A stretch of DNA of 45,808 nt from Bacteroidota bacterium (GCA_018268135.1 JAFDXD010000028.1:1-45808), one strand, 5' to 3'. Shown: positions 1 through 9,661, counted from the first letter of the stretch. Translations and numbers: made by a program. Notes: generated from the letters alone by a model not told the origin.

Positions 1-1573
1 TGCTTAACCCTTTTACTTCTACATTTATATGCAAACCTTCCTGCGGTTGTTCAAATAATTTTTTTAATTTTTCTGCATCTTCTTTGCTTAAAACACTTTC
101 AGCAGCTTCCGCCTTATCAATCAGGTTATCTGCTATATCAGCATCTACTCTTGTAAACAGCACATCGCTCCATTTCATTTCTCTACTATTTATAAATGCA
201 GCATCTACAAGGGTCTCGGCTTTTACTACAATATACCCTTTGCTCGTAGCTTGTTGTATATAAGCATCTTGCTGCACCGGGTTAGTCGTATAAATAATTA
301 CCTGTTTTCCCTCTTTATTTTTTTGTGAAGTAGCCGCCGCTTTATATTCATCTAAAGTATAAAACTTGCCCGTTGTATCTTCCATCACAAAAAAACTATT
401 CGCTTTTTCTAAAAATTTATCGTCAGTCATCATACCGTACTTCACAAAAAGCCCAAGGCTTTCCCATTTTTCTTCAAATGATTTTCGTTCATTCCTAAAA
501 ATTTCATCTAACTTATCTGCCACCTTTTTGGTGATGTGAGCATTAATCTTTCTTACATTAGGATCTCCCTGCAAATAACTCCTGCTTACATTTAAAGGTA
601 TATCGGGGCTATCAATTACTCCCTGCAGCAACATTAAAAATTCGGGTACAATATCTTTCACCTCGTCTGTTACAAATACCTGGTTGCAGTACAATTGTAT
701 TTTATCTTTTTGTATTTCATAACTCTGCTTTATTTTGGGGAAATATAAAATACCGGTCAGGTTGAAAGGATAATCAACATTTAAATGAATCCAGAATAAA
801 GGGGTTTCATTATACGGATACAACTCTTTATAAAAATTTTCATAATCTTCCTTTGTTAATTCTGATGGCTTTTTGGTCCAGGCGGGGTGTGTGTTATTAA
901 GTGGCTTTACTTCAACAGCTCCCTGTCCTTCTTTTACTTCTTCTTCTTTTTCATTTACATCTTTAAAATAAATAGGTACCGGTAAAAATCTGCAGAATTT
1001 ATCTAACACTGATTTTACTTTGTATCCATCCAAAAACTCTTTACTCTCTTCATTGATATGTAAAATAATATCTGTTCCCCTGGTTTCTTTTTCTACCGGC
1101 CCTACAATATATTCCGGACTTCCATCACATTCCCAACGCACAGCCTGGGCATTTTCTTTAAAGCTTTTTGTAATTACTTCTACTTTTTCGCTCACCATAA
1201 AAGATGAGTAAAAGCCCAGCCCAAAATGGCCAATAATATTATTTTCGTTTTGACCTTTATATTTTTCTAAAAACTCTTCTGCGCCACTAAATGCCACCTG
1301 GTTTAAGTATTTATCTACTTCTTCTGCCGACATCCCTACTCCCCGGTCGCTTATAGTAAGTGTTTTATTCTTTGCATCTAATTTTATATCAATTCTCAGT
1401 TCGCCCAAATCGCCCTTTGCTTCTCCAATAGATGAAAGGGTTTTTAGTTTCTGCGTAGCATCCACTGCATTACTGACAAGTTCCCTGATAAAAATGTCAT
1501 GTTCTGAATATAAAAACTTCTTAATAATCGGGAAGATATTCTCTGTTTGAACCCGTATGTTACCTTTTTGCAT
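1..1573 (-). CDS. htpG: Molecular chaperone HtpG (Hsp90), 3' end cut by window edge
   Basis: ATP-dependent bacterial Hsp90 chaperone of the cytoplasm, which helps late folding and stability of client proteins. The reading frame starts with ATG at 1573 (MQKGNIRVQTENIFPII) and stays open to base 1, giving about 524 codons of the roughly 610-630 usual for the family, so the C-terminal dimerisation region lies outside the window. The GHKL ATPase signatures are visible on the N-terminal side: the helix ELVSNAVDA with the Mg-binding Asn, DRGVGM, and the lid-side glycine motif GHFGLGFYSSFMV. The middle domain shows the family segment DIPLNVSRSYLQ. The downstream neighbour is outside the window; upstream is a divergent secreted-protein gene about 180 bp away. 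I found no clear TAnnTTTG box in front of it. Identity is very likely. Confidence 0.97.
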   Translation of the reverse strand, partial: MQKGNIRVQTENIFPIIKKFLYSEHDIFIRELVSNAVDATQKLKTLSSIGEAKGDLGELRIDIKLDAKNKTLTISDRGVGMSAEEVDKYLNQVAFSGAEEFLEKYKGQNENNIIGHFGLGFYSSFMVSEKVEVITKSFKENAQAVRWECDGSPEYIVGPVEKETRGTDIILHINEESKEFLDGYKVKSVLDKFCRFLPVPIYFKDVNEKEEEVKEGQGAVEVKPLNNTHPAWTKKPSELTKEDYENFYKELYPYNETPLFWIHLNVDYPFNLTGILYFPKIKQSYEIQKDKIQLYCNQVFVTDEVKDIVPEFLMLLQGVIDSPDIPLNVSRSYLQGDPNVRKINAHITKKVADKLDEIFRNERKSFEEKWESLGLFVKYGMMTDDKFLEKANSFFVMEDTTGKFYTLDEYKAAATSQKNKEGKQVIIYTTNPVQQDAYIQQATSKGYIVVKAETLVDAAFINSREMKWSDVLFTRVDADIADNLIDKAEAAESVLSKEDAEKLKKLFEQPQEGLHINVEVKGLS

Positions 1574-1753
1574 ATTAATATGTGATTTTTTTATTAGTGA
1601 TACTGTTTAGGCAAATTCAGTACCATAGCCCATGAAACGGAAAATCTGTCAGTGTATGTTATAAAATTATGATGTGTACAAAATTTTTAGAAAAATAATT
1701 ATTTGATACATAATTTATATAAATTCGGCTTCAAAAAAATAAATTTTATTAAA

Positions 1754-4700
1754 ATGAAGAACAAAATCTACCTTTTTTTTATTTTACTACTTACTACTTT
1801 TTCCCTAAATGCGCAGGTTGTTATCAATGAAGTATACGGCGGAGGAGGCAACTCTGGCTCTACTTACAAAAATGATTTTATTGAATTATTTAACAACGGC
1901 AACACTGCGGTAAACCTTAACAATTGGAGTGTACAATATGCCAGTTATAATGGTAGTACCTGGAGCTCTACCCCTCTTTCGGGCAGCATTCCGGCACATG
2001 GATATTACCTTATACAGGAAGCCGCAGGAAGTGGCGGTACTACCAGCCTGCCTACACCCGATGCAACTGGCTCTTTAGCACTTTCTGCTTCAAATGGCAA
2101 GGTAGCTTTAGTAAGTTCCACTACTGCACTTACAGGAAGTTGCCCTACAGGAGGCAGTATTATAGATTTTGTTGGCTTTGGTACCGCCAACTGCTATGAA
2201 GGTACTGCGGCAGCGCCTGCACCTTCTGCCAGCACATCTATTCAGCGTACTCCGATTGGTGCAGATAATAACCAAAACTCTACCGATTTTACTTCAGGCA
2301 GTCCCAGCCCCGTTAATAGTACCGGAGCTATTGATGTTACCCCTCCCACAATTTCTTCATTAACACCTATAAATGCTGCAACTAATGTAGCTACTACTTT
2401 TACAGCCACTGTTACATTTAATGAAGCAATTATTAAAGGCACCGCAGGCACCATTACTTTAAAAAAAGTTTCAGACAATTCTGTTATACAAAGCTTTGAT
2501 ATTTTAGATGCAGGTGTCATCGTTTCTGCTTCTAATTTGTCTTTTAATATTTCAGGGCTTGCCATAAACACATCTTACTATTTAGAAATAAGCTCAGGCA
2601 CTGTTACAGATATTTCAGGCAATGCTTTTGCAGGTATTAGTGGCAGTAGTACATGGTCGTTTACAACCGGCTCTATTGTATCTGCAGGTATTGTGGGCAA
2701 TATATATGATTTTAATACTTGCACGGGTACTGTATCGGATGGTTTTGTGCAATATAGTGTTACCGGCCCCCAGATATGGGGATGTACTACCTTTGGCAGA
2801 GACCCGGCAAACCCCAGTGGCACAGCAGCATATCCCTATGCAGTTCAAATAAATGGATTTAGTGGCACAAATATTTTAAATGAAGACTGGCTCATCTCTC
2901 CGGCATTCGACTTAACTTCTACCACTTATCCACTGCTATCATTTTGGAGCCGCACTGCTTTTAATGGGGCGCCACTTACATTAAAAGTATCTACTGATTA
3001 TCCGGGTAGCGGCAATCCCAATTCTTATACCTGGACAGATTTAAACGGTCATTTTCCCGGTCAGACAAGTAATATTTGGACACAAAGCCAAAATATTAAT
3101 CTTTCGGCATTTAAATCTGCCAATACTTATTTTGCATTTGTGTATCATTCTTCAAATGATGATGGAGCCAGATGGACAATTGATGATGTTAGCATTACTA
3201 ACTCATCTACACCACCGCCCCCATCTCTTACTTCAAGCACTTTAGATATTGATTTTAATTATGTAGCAAATGGCTCTTCTGCTGTAAAAACATTTACATT
3301 AACCGGAAATGATATTACAGGCCCAATTACTTTAACTTCTACCGGAAAATTTTTAATATCTAAAACCAATGGAAGCTTTACCAACAGCATCTCTTACACA
3401 CAGGCTGAGGCAAATAATATTCCTCAAGTTGTATATGTACAATTTTCGCCCGATGCTCCAAGCTTAGACTTTAGCGGAAATATTACTATCAGCACTCCTT
3501 CGGTTACAGATATTACAGAAAACTTAAAAGGCAATAGCATTGATCCGGCTCTTACATTAGATGTGGTAAACTGGAATCTTGAATGGTTTGGAAGTACCAC
3601 ACTTGGCCCAAGCGACGACAATCAGCAAGAAGCCAATGTGAAAACGATTACTCAAAATATTGGTGCAGACCTTTTTGGTCTTGTAGAAGTAGTTGATGAA
3701 AGCAGGTTACAAAATGTGGTTGCCAACCTTAATAGTGTATATGGCGCCGGCACTTATGCCTATGTAATTTGCAATTATGGCTCTCATGCAAATCCTTTTG
3801 AAAGTGGCGCCAGTCCCTTATCTGAGGTGCAGAAAGAAGCTTTTGTTTATAAAACATCTGTAATAAGCCCAATAGGAACTCCGGGACCTTTGGTAACAAA
3901 TGGAGTAAATACAGCAGCTGACTTAACGAACCCAGCCTATAATTATTTTTCAAGTGGAAGATATCCATACATGATGAATGCAAATGTTACATTGGGTGGC
4001 GTAACCAAACAAGTACGTTTTGTATTATTACATGCAAAAGCAAATACATCCCCTACTGCAACATCTTATGCCCGTAGAAAATCGGGGTCGGATACTTTGA
4101 ATTATACATTAAACAATCTTTATCCCAATGATAATATCATGGTATTAGGAGATTATAACGACGACCTGGATCAAAGCATTACAGCCGGGTTTACCACTAC
4201 ATCTTATTCTGCTTTTACTACAGATGTTACTGATTTCTTCTCTCCTACTTTAGCACTTAGTCTTGCTGGCAAAAAATCTACCGTGAGCTATAATGATATG
4301 ATTGATCATGTAATGGTTTCAAATGAATTACAACCATATTACATGGGCTCCACCGCAAGTGTACTTACTGATGTAACATCATTGGTTTCTAACTATGGCA
4401 ATACTACTTCTGATCACTACCCGGTATTTACCAGGTATGCATTTGATGCTTCGCTTTTGCCGGTTAATCTAGTAAAATTTAATGTAGTTAAACTAAATAA
4501 TACTGCTGTACTAAGCTGGACTACTGCACAGGAAATTAATAGTAAAGATTTTGTTATTGAAAAATCTACTGATGGTATTACATGGACTGTACTTTCTACT
4601 GTAAATGCCGCTGGTAATAGTACGCATGAAACCAATTATACATTTACTGATAATAACCCTCATACAGGTGTTAATTCTTACAGGCTTAGGCAGGTTGACA

Positions 4701-4990
4701 AGGATAATAAATTCACCTATTCTCTTGTAAGAACAGTTGTATTTAATAAAGCTTATGATGTTAAGATCACTCCAAACCCGGCAAGTGATTTTGTAAAAAT
4801 AAATTTTGAAAAAAACAACAATGAAGCATCGCAGATAATTATCTCAAATGCTCTTGGTAAAACAATTGAAAAATTTACAACCTACAATTCATCAACACAG
4901 GTAAATATTAGTAAGTATGCCACTGGCATCTACTTTATTAAAACTATTTCTGGCAATAATGTCAATACGCAAAAGATAGTAAAGCAATAA
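1754..4990 (+). CDS. Secreted multidomain endonuclease/exonuclease/phosphatase-family protein with lamin-tail domain and T9SS sorting tail
   Basis: A 1078-residue exported protein. The frame can extend to a TTG at 1703, but the ATG at 1754 directly begins a signal peptide (MKNKIYLFFILLLTTFSLNA, cleavage before Q21), so I use 1754. Domains seen, in order: lamin-tail-like domain (about 21-188, starting VVINEVYGGGG); SbsD/Big_5-like Ig domain (about 196-305); choice-of-anchor J-type beta sandwich (about 315-490, with NEDWLISPAF and GARWTIDDVSI); a further Ig-like segment; an endonuclease/exonuclease/phosphatase domain (about 603-905) with NWNLEWFG (N608, E610), GDYNDDLD and SDHYPV (D887, H888); then a fibronectin-like region and a Por secretion tail (last 75 residues, ITPNPASDF to KIVKQ). 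It probably acts at the cell surface or outside the cell, cutting extracellular nucleic acid or a phosphoester. The substrate is inferred from the family only. Confidence 0.87.
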   Translation: MKNKIYLFFILLLTTFSLNAQVVINEVYGGGGNSGSTYKNDFIELFNNGNTAVNLNNWSVQYASYNGSTWSSTPLSGSIPAHGYYLIQEAAGSGGTTSLPTPDATGSLALSASNGKVALVSSTTALTGSCPTGGSIIDFVGFGTANCYEGTAAAPAPSASTSIQRTPIGADNNQNSTDFTSGSPSPVNSTGAIDVTPPTISSLTPINAATNVATTFTATVTFNEAIIKGTAGTITLKKVSDNSVIQSFDILDAGVIVSASNLSFNISGLAINTSYYLEISSGTVTDISGNAFAGISGSSTWSFTTGSIVSAGIVGNIYDFNTCTGTVSDGFVQYSVTGPQIWGCTTFGRDPANPSGTAAYPYAVQINGFSGTNILNEDWLISPAFDLTSTTYPLLSFWSRTAFNGAPLTLKVSTDYPGSGNPNSYTWTDLNGHFPGQTSNIWTQSQNINLSAFKSANTYFAFVYHSSNDDGARWTIDDVSITNSSTPPPPSLTSSTLDIDFNYVANGSSAVKTFTLTGNDITGPITLTSTGKFLISKTNGSFTNSISYTQAEANNIPQVVYVQFSPDAPSLDFSGNITISTPSVTDITENLKGNSIDPALTLDVVNWNLEWFGSTTLGPSDDNQQEANVKTITQNIGADLFGLVEVVDESRLQNVVANLNSVYGAGTYAYVICNYGSHANPFESGASPLSEVQKEAFVYKTSVISPIGTPGPLVTNGVNTAADLTNPAYNYFSSGRYPYMMNANVTLGGVTKQVRFVLLHAKANTSPTATSYARRKSGSDTLNYTLNNLYPNDNIMVLGDYNDDLDQSITAGFTTTSYSAFTTDVTDFFSPTLALSLAGKKSTVSYNDMIDHVMVSNELQPYYMGSTASVLTDVTSLVSNYGNTTSDHYPVFTRYAFDASLLPVNLVKFNVVKLNNTAVLSWTTAQEINSKDFVIEKSTDGITWTVLSTVNAAGNSTHETNYTFTDNNPHTGVNSYRLRQVDKDNKFTYSLVRTVVFNKAYDVKITPNPASDFVKINFEKNNNEASQIIISNALGKTIEKFTTYNSSTQVNISKYATGIYFIKTISGNNVNTQKIVKQ

Positions 4991-5012
4991 AATACCCAGC
5001 ATTTCGCTTTTT

Positions 5013-5038
5013 AGCCCTTGATTTTCAAGGGCTTTTTT
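5013..5038 (+). terminator. Rho-independent terminator after the secreted nuclease gene
   Basis: Nine-base stem AGCCCTTGA / TCAAGGGCT (5013-5021 with 5025-5033) around a three-base loop, followed by a T run to 5038. It lies 22 bp after the nuclease stop codon and separates that gene from the next secreted-protein gene. Confidence 0.85.
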
Positions 5039-5158
5039 GATGCCTATATTCTAAAACAAATTAATAACAAACCATCAATTTAAAATTCCATTCTTTTCTT
5101 ATATATTACACTTTAATTATAAAATATATTTACCAGAACACACTTAAAGTACTTTTTC

Positions 5159-6289
5159 ATGAAAGCAATTTTAATAATATTTTTCTCTGCTTTACTTTTT
5201 CTTTCAAAAACAAATGCTCAAAATGTAGGAATTGGCACTCCCACACCTACTGATGCCAAATTGGAGGTAATTGCAACTTCGGGCAACCAGTTTGTAGTAC
5301 GAAATGCTCAAACCGGAGTTGGCGTATCATCATTTATTACTACCAATTTTCCTACCATAGGTTTTAATGGAATGCTTACTAACGGGTATGGGTACATGGG
5401 CACCGGGTTTGGAAGTTTTTTACAATTTGACCCCACTACAGGCAAGCTAAGTTATTTTGCAAGCACTACCGGAGGCGCTACTGCAAACTCAAATATGGCA
5501 GCTCTTACAGGCTCTTTATTAACCATTGATAATGCCGGTAATTTTGGGCTTGGTCAATCTACTCCTTTAGAAGGTTTTCATCTTAAAAATAAAAATATCA
5601 GGTTAGATGATAACAATAATGCCAAATCGGTTATCCTGTCCAATACCGGCGATGCAGGTGTAAACGATGGAGGTGAGATAAAACTTTTTTCGCATGGAAA
5701 TACAGATAGTACTTTAATACTGAGAGGGAGCAGCGCTGCCGGAAAAGGAGGGGAAATTATTTTTGTAGATCAAAGTACCGGCACCCGTACCATGGAAATA
5801 GATGGTAATTATACCGGATCTGCCAGGAGCCGTATTATAGTGGATGAACTTCAAATAAAGGGCGGTGCCGACTTTGCAGAATATTTTGACATTTCAAATA
5901 TTGCAGATACAAAGCCAGCCGCAGGAATGCTTGTAAGTATTGATGAAAAAAATATTGGCAAACTGGTAATTAGCAGTAAAGCTTACGATAAAAAAGTAGT
6001 TGGAATTATTAGCGGCGCTAATGGAATAAAACCGGGCATGATGATGGGGCATAAAAATACAATTGCAGATGGCGAATACCCTGTAGCAATTTCGGGTAGG
6101 GTATATGTAATGGCCGAAGCGCTAAAACACCCGATTGCACCCGGTGATTTGCTTACTACATCTGATATTGAAGGCTATGCCATGAAAGCCTCTCATAACA
6201 AAAAAGCTGTAGGAGCCATTATTGGGAAAGCAATGAGCAGCTTACAAAATGGCAAAGGAATGGTTTTGGTATTATTAAGTATCCGCTAA
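5159..6289 (+). CDS. Secreted protein with conserved all-beta C-terminal domain (phage-tail-like organisation), function unknown
   Basis: A 376-residue exported protein with a clear signal peptide (MKAILIIFFSALLFLSKTNA, then QNVGIGTPTPTDAKLEV). The N-terminal half, which opens with VGIGTPTP followed by an LEV strand, is typical of Bacteroidota proteins resembling tail fibres, where a beta-rich stalk precedes a C-terminal chaperone or capping domain. From about residue 235 (GGADFAEYFDIS) to the end there is a conserved-looking domain with KPAAGMLVSIDE, VVGIISGANGIKPG, YPVAISGRVYVMAEA, PGDLLTTSDIEGYAM and GAIIGKAMSSLQNGKGMVLVLLS. I recognise this pattern from many bacterial surface proteins but cannot name a biochemical activity. 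It is not the S74 type of intramolecular chaperone, as no SDxRLK motif is present. No T9SS sorting tail is visible. The protease gene follows 20 bp downstream, so co-transcription is likely. Confidence 0.75.
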   Translation: MKAILIIFFSALLFLSKTNAQNVGIGTPTPTDAKLEVIATSGNQFVVRNAQTGVGVSSFITTNFPTIGFNGMLTNGYGYMGTGFGSFLQFDPTTGKLSYFASTTGGATANSNMAALTGSLLTIDNAGNFGLGQSTPLEGFHLKNKNIRLDDNNNAKSVILSNTGDAGVNDGGEIKLFSHGNTDSTLILRGSSAAGKGGEIIFVDQSTGTRTMEIDGNYTGSARSRIIVDELQIKGGADFAEYFDISNIADTKPAAGMLVSIDEKNIGKLVISSKAYDKKVVGIISGANGIKPGMMMGHKNTIADGEYPVAISGRVYVMAEALKHPIAPGDLLTTSDIEGYAMKASHNKKAVGAIIGKAMSSLQNGKGMVLVLLSIR

Positions 6290-6309
6290 TTATAAATTTA
6301 CAAGTTTTC

Positions 6310-8211
6310 ATGAAGAAGTTTTTTCTTTTGGCATCTATATTAATATTATCTCTTTCCCTATTTGCACAGGAGCAAAATTGGAATGACAACAGGTGGCAAC
6401 AATTTATGAAAAAAGAAGAGCCTGCCAATTTAAAAATGAGTTCACAATTATACCAATTGGCAAGCCTGGCTTCTACAGATAAAGTAGAGGCGTATAGCAG
6501 GTTACAACATTCCAAATTAAGATTTGATAAAAACTCAAGCCTGGTAAACGTAGAAATCATTTATAAAAATGATGAAAACATTAATAAAATAAATGACGGC
6601 ATTAATACTGATTTGCTTGTAAAATCCGGTTGCAAAGTTACCTCTGTTTGGAAAAACCGTGCTAGTGTATGGGTAAAAATTGAAGATGTGCTTCCCCTGG
6701 CAGAAAAGTTAGGCAAGGATTATTTTTTCTCAATGGTTTTGCAACAAAAGCCCGATCAAGAAGCCCCGGCATTAATGAATAGCTTATCTTATAAAACCGG
6801 TGCAGGGCCTGGTGGGTCTGGCCGTAGAGTTGCAATATTTGATTATGGGTTTACTGATATGGCTGGTTCAATATCTGCCGGCACTGCTACTACTCCTGCC
6901 TATGTAGGAATGGGAGGTACGGCAAGCACCCTTGCTGCTGTAAATACACCCGGTAATGAACATGGCACAGCTTGTGTGGAAACTTTATTTGATCATGCTC
7001 CCAATGCTACCTACGAATTATATGCAAATGGAAACACTACAGAAAGAGGCGCAGCAGTGGCTAGTTGTATTTCACATGGTGTAAACGTAATTTCTCAATC
7101 TCTGAGTGAATACAATTTGGGATGGTTTGATAATACCGGTGCGGCATGTGCTTATGCTCAGGCAGCAGCAAGTGCAGGAATATTATTTTTTACAAGTTGT
7201 GGCAATAGGGCTACTACTCATTACGAGGCTACATTTAAAGATGCAAATAATAATGGCATTCATGAATTTTCGGGTACAGATGAAAAACAAAGGATTACAA
7301 CAAGCTTAGCAAATGGAGACAATGCCACTTGTTATTTAAGCTGGGATAACACTACTGGTACCGACCTGGATATTTACATTTGCCGTACTTCTAATAATGC
7401 TATTCTTGCCACTGCCAATACAAGGGGTACAGGAGTGAGCGCTTATGAAACAGTATCGTGGGTAAATAATACTGGCTCAAGTGTAGATGTTTATTTTAGA
7501 GTGGTAAAATTTAGTGGCCCTGCTACTACTTTTGAAATGTTTAGCCCCATTTCCGGTGTTTATCAATACCAGGTTGCTGCAGGCTCTAATACTTCTCCAA
7601 GCAATTCTACCGATCCCAATATTATTTCATGTGGCGCACTTGATTTTAGCGGCTATAGCGAGCCTCCGGGTTCTACCGGCATCATAGCAGATTATAGCAG
7701 TCAGGGGCCAACCAATAGTGGCAATTTAGCACCAAAACTTGTAGGCCCAACCAATACTTATACAAGAATATATGGCGGAGGATTTGGAGGTACAAGTTGC
7801 TCTACCGCTAACCTTGCAGGGGCTGTTACTGCCTTTTGGAGTGCTAATAGTTATTTAGATGCCAGAGGCGCTATTCAGGTTTGCAATAGAATGGCTCAAC
7901 TATATTATGACTGGGGGGCTGCTGGTATTGATAATATTTATGGAAATGGAGGGTTGTATTTATATAGTTGGGAACCAAATCTTAGGTATTTATACCGGCT
8001 GCCCGAAAATGCTTTAATTACAGATGCTTCTAAGCCTTTTTATAATTTATCAGTTGCAGAAACAAATGCTCCCACCAACTCAAAAGTAATCATCTTAAAC
8101 TCCGGAAATTACAGCGAAACCGGTGTTTATGGCAATGGCGCTACCGGCGGTGGAAAAAATATTTTATATATCGCTCCATTTAGCAACTCTCCCGGCAACT
8201 TTGGGTTTTAA
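6310..8211 (+). CDS. Secreted subtilisin-like (S8) serine protease
   Basis: A 633-residue exported protease of the subtilase family. Signal peptide at the N-terminus (MKKFFLLASILILSLSLFA, then QEQNW), followed by a propeptide-like region to about residue 165. The catalytic set can be placed: Asp178 in VAIFDYGF, His218 in NEHGTAC, oxyanion Asn299 in FFTSCGN, and Ser496 in GGTSCSTANLAG. Between Asn299 and Ser496 about 110 residues (roughly 305-410) form what looks like a beta-sandwich insertion resembling a pre-peptidase C-type domain (LSWDNTTGTDLDIYICR). The C-terminus (NSPGNFGF) carries no recognisable T9SS tail, so the export route past the periplasm is unclear. It lies 20 bp behind the previous gene. 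Its stop overlaps the stop of the convergent exonuclease gene by 4 bp. Confidence 0.9.
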   Translation: MKKFFLLASILILSLSLFAQEQNWNDNRWQQFMKKEEPANLKMSSQLYQLASLASTDKVEAYSRLQHSKLRFDKNSSLVNVEIIYKNDENINKINDGINTDLLVKSGCKVTSVWKNRASVWVKIEDVLPLAEKLGKDYFFSMVLQQKPDQEAPALMNSLSYKTGAGPGGSGRRVAIFDYGFTDMAGSISAGTATTPAYVGMGGTASTLAAVNTPGNEHGTACVETLFDHAPNATYELYANGNTTERGAAVASCISHGVNVISQSLSEYNLGWFDNTGAACAYAQAAASAGILFFTSCGNRATTHYEATFKDANNNGIHEFSGTDEKQRITTSLANGDNATCYLSWDNTTGTDLDIYICRTSNNAILATANTRGTGVSAYETVSWVNNTGSSVDVYFRVVKFSGPATTFEMFSPISGVYQYQVAAGSNTSPSNSTDPNIISCGALDFSGYSEPPGSTGIIADYSSQGPTNSGNLAPKLVGPTNTYTRIYGGGFGGTSCSTANLAGAVTAFWSANSYLDARGAIQVCNRMAQLYYDWGAAGIDNIYGNGGLYLYSWEPNLRYLYRLPENALITDASKPFYNLSVAETNAPTNSKVIILNSGNYSETGVYGNGATGGGKNILYIAPFSNSPGNFGF

Positions 8212-8945
8212 TTTATAATATCCACATCCTCTAATGGAATTGGTGGAATATTTTTAAACCGCAAAATAATATTCCCGGTAGTTACCACATCTTTTTGGCA
8301 ATACACTGCAATTCTTTTTAATGCATTGTTTCTTTCTTCTTCGGTTCCTTTCCAATAAAGCTCTCCCACCATACTACCATCAATATCATCTTTGGGAGAA
8401 GGTATTCCCATTGCTGCTGCAAGCAACTTTAAGGAAGTAAAATTTTTATAGTCGCCAAATCTCCAATATTGAAAAGTATCCACAATATTTGTTTCCCATG
8501 GTTTCATATTTTGAAAATCAAGGTAGCGAGGTATGGTTAAATTATTTATTAATAACCTTCTGCAGATAAATGGAATATCAAATTCTTTGATATTATGGCC
8601 GGCAAAACACCATTTATTATTTATCGTTTCAATTTTATTTAAAGTAGAAATAAAATCCTCTAGAATTTTTTTTTCATTATGACCGTAAAACGATTTCACA
8701 CGAAGATGCAAGTTTTGCTCTTTATTGAAATACCCCATGCTGATACAAACAATTTTAGAAAACTCTGCCATTACCCCTGCCCTTGCACTATAAAATTCAG
8801 CGGCAGAAATTCCATCTGGCAAAATTTTAAAAGTCTTTTCTTCCCATAACTTTTGCCACTCATGGTTCATTTTGTCAAAGGATGCATTTTCAGAAGCAGT
8901 CTCTATATCAATAATAATAAGATCTTCGGTACGGATATTATGCAT
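8208..8945 (-). CDS. PolB-type DEDDy 3'-5' exonuclease
   Basis: A 245-residue protein similar to the stand-alone 3'-5' exonucleases related to the proofreading domain of family B DNA polymerases. It should remove nucleotides from a 3' end with two metal ions. Exo I is LIIIDIET (D13, E15); Exo II is AGHNIKEFDIPF with the second aspartate; Exo III is VYCQKDVVTT, where Y-x3-D marks the DEDDy subtype. No polymerase or helicase domain follows, so it works alone or with a partner in trans. No signal peptide is present, so it is cytoplasmic. It is convergent with the protease gene (4-bp overlap of stops) and 75 bp from the barrel-protein gene upstream on the same strand. The in vivo role (repair, RNA processing) is not known. 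Confidence 0.85.
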   Translation of the reverse strand: MHNIRTEDLIIIDIETASENASFDKMNHEWQKLWEEKTFKILPDGISAAEFYSARAGVMAEFSKIVCISMGYFNKEQNLHLRVKSFYGHNEKKILEDFISTLNKIETINNKWCFAGHNIKEFDIPFICRRLLINNLTIPRYLDFQNMKPWETNIVDTFQYWRFGDYKNFTSLKLLAAAMGIPSPKDDIDGSMVGELYWKGTEEERNNALKRIAVYCQKDVVTTGNIILRFKNIPPIPLEDVDIIN

Positions 8946-9020
8946 GAATGATATTTTTACTTCAAGTTATCAAATGTTTTAGAAAAAGCTAATAGATTCC
9001 TTACCAATCCTAATCATTTT

Positions 9021-9641
9021 TTAAAAAGTAATACCTGCAAATACCTGAATGGCCTGACTTTTCCATTTTTCTTTATCATCAATATCATTAAGATTAGTAA
9101 GCCCAAGCTTATACCTTGCGCCAATATTTACCAGAGGAAGCTGTATCCATACTCCTCCAATAGCGCTCCAGTCGCTATTCTTATAAATATTACCATTATT
9201 TTTCAGGCTATCGAGGGTTTGCTTCAGCAGTCCTCCATAAGCAGGGCCTAACTGTAGTTTCACTCTTTTACTTGGCCCTATATTTATATTTAAAAGCAAA
9301 GGCACTTCCAGGTAATTTAATTTTGCTTTATGCTGGTCTCCACCACTAAATAAATCATCATAAATATTATTGGGGTCATTTGAAAACTCTGACTGTGATT
9401 GTACAAAACTAATCTCAGGCTGCAGCCCAATGATATCACTAAAATTGAATTGCATAAAGCCACCTATCTGAAAATTATAATTAAACCCGTTAGAATAGGA
9501 TTGACCGCTAATCTTATTAATATTTACCCCTGCCTTTGCTCCCACCCTAAAAAAATTCTCATGATCCTTATTTAAATTATTTCGTTGGGCATTTCCTGCA
9601 AAACTTGACAATATAAATACAACTAAAATAATCTTCTTCAT
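9021..9641 (-). CDS. Outer-membrane beta-barrel protein (PorT-like)
   Basis: A 206-residue exported protein with signal peptide (MKKIILVVFILSSFAGNA, then QRNNL) and the pattern of the small eight-stranded PorT-like barrels common in Bacteroidota: VGAKAGVNINKIS at the first strand, FQIGGFMQFNFSDIIGLQPEISF, LNYLEVPLLLNINI, LQLGPAYGGLL, and a terminal strand ending in an aromatic residue (QVFAGITF). No enzymatic motif is visible. Members range from the T9SS component PorT to uncharacterised porin-like proteins. The sequence alone does not say which this is, so I do not use a gene symbol. It is a single gene on the minus strand with no obvious terminator behind it. Confidence 0.85.
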   Translation of the reverse strand: MKKIILVVFILSSFAGNAQRNNLNKDHENFFRVGAKAGVNINKISGQSYSNGFNYNFQIGGFMQFNFSDIIGLQPEISFVQSQSEFSNDPNNIYDDLFSGGDQHKAKLNYLEVPLLLNINIGPSKRVKLQLGPAYGGLLKQTLDSLKNNGNIYKNSDWSAIGGVWIQLPLVNIGARYKLGLTNLNDIDDKEKWKSQAIQVFAGITF

Positions 9642-9661
9642 GCAAATAAAATTATAGAATT

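Noticed and set aside
1703-1753. Longer N-terminus of the secreted nuclease from a TTG codon
   Set aside because: The extension would place a charged, irregular segment before a perfect signal peptide that begins at ATG 1754.
2005-4635. Several open frames antisense to the secreted nuclease gene
   Set aside because: Shadow frames of a long coding region, without promoter, signal or known product.
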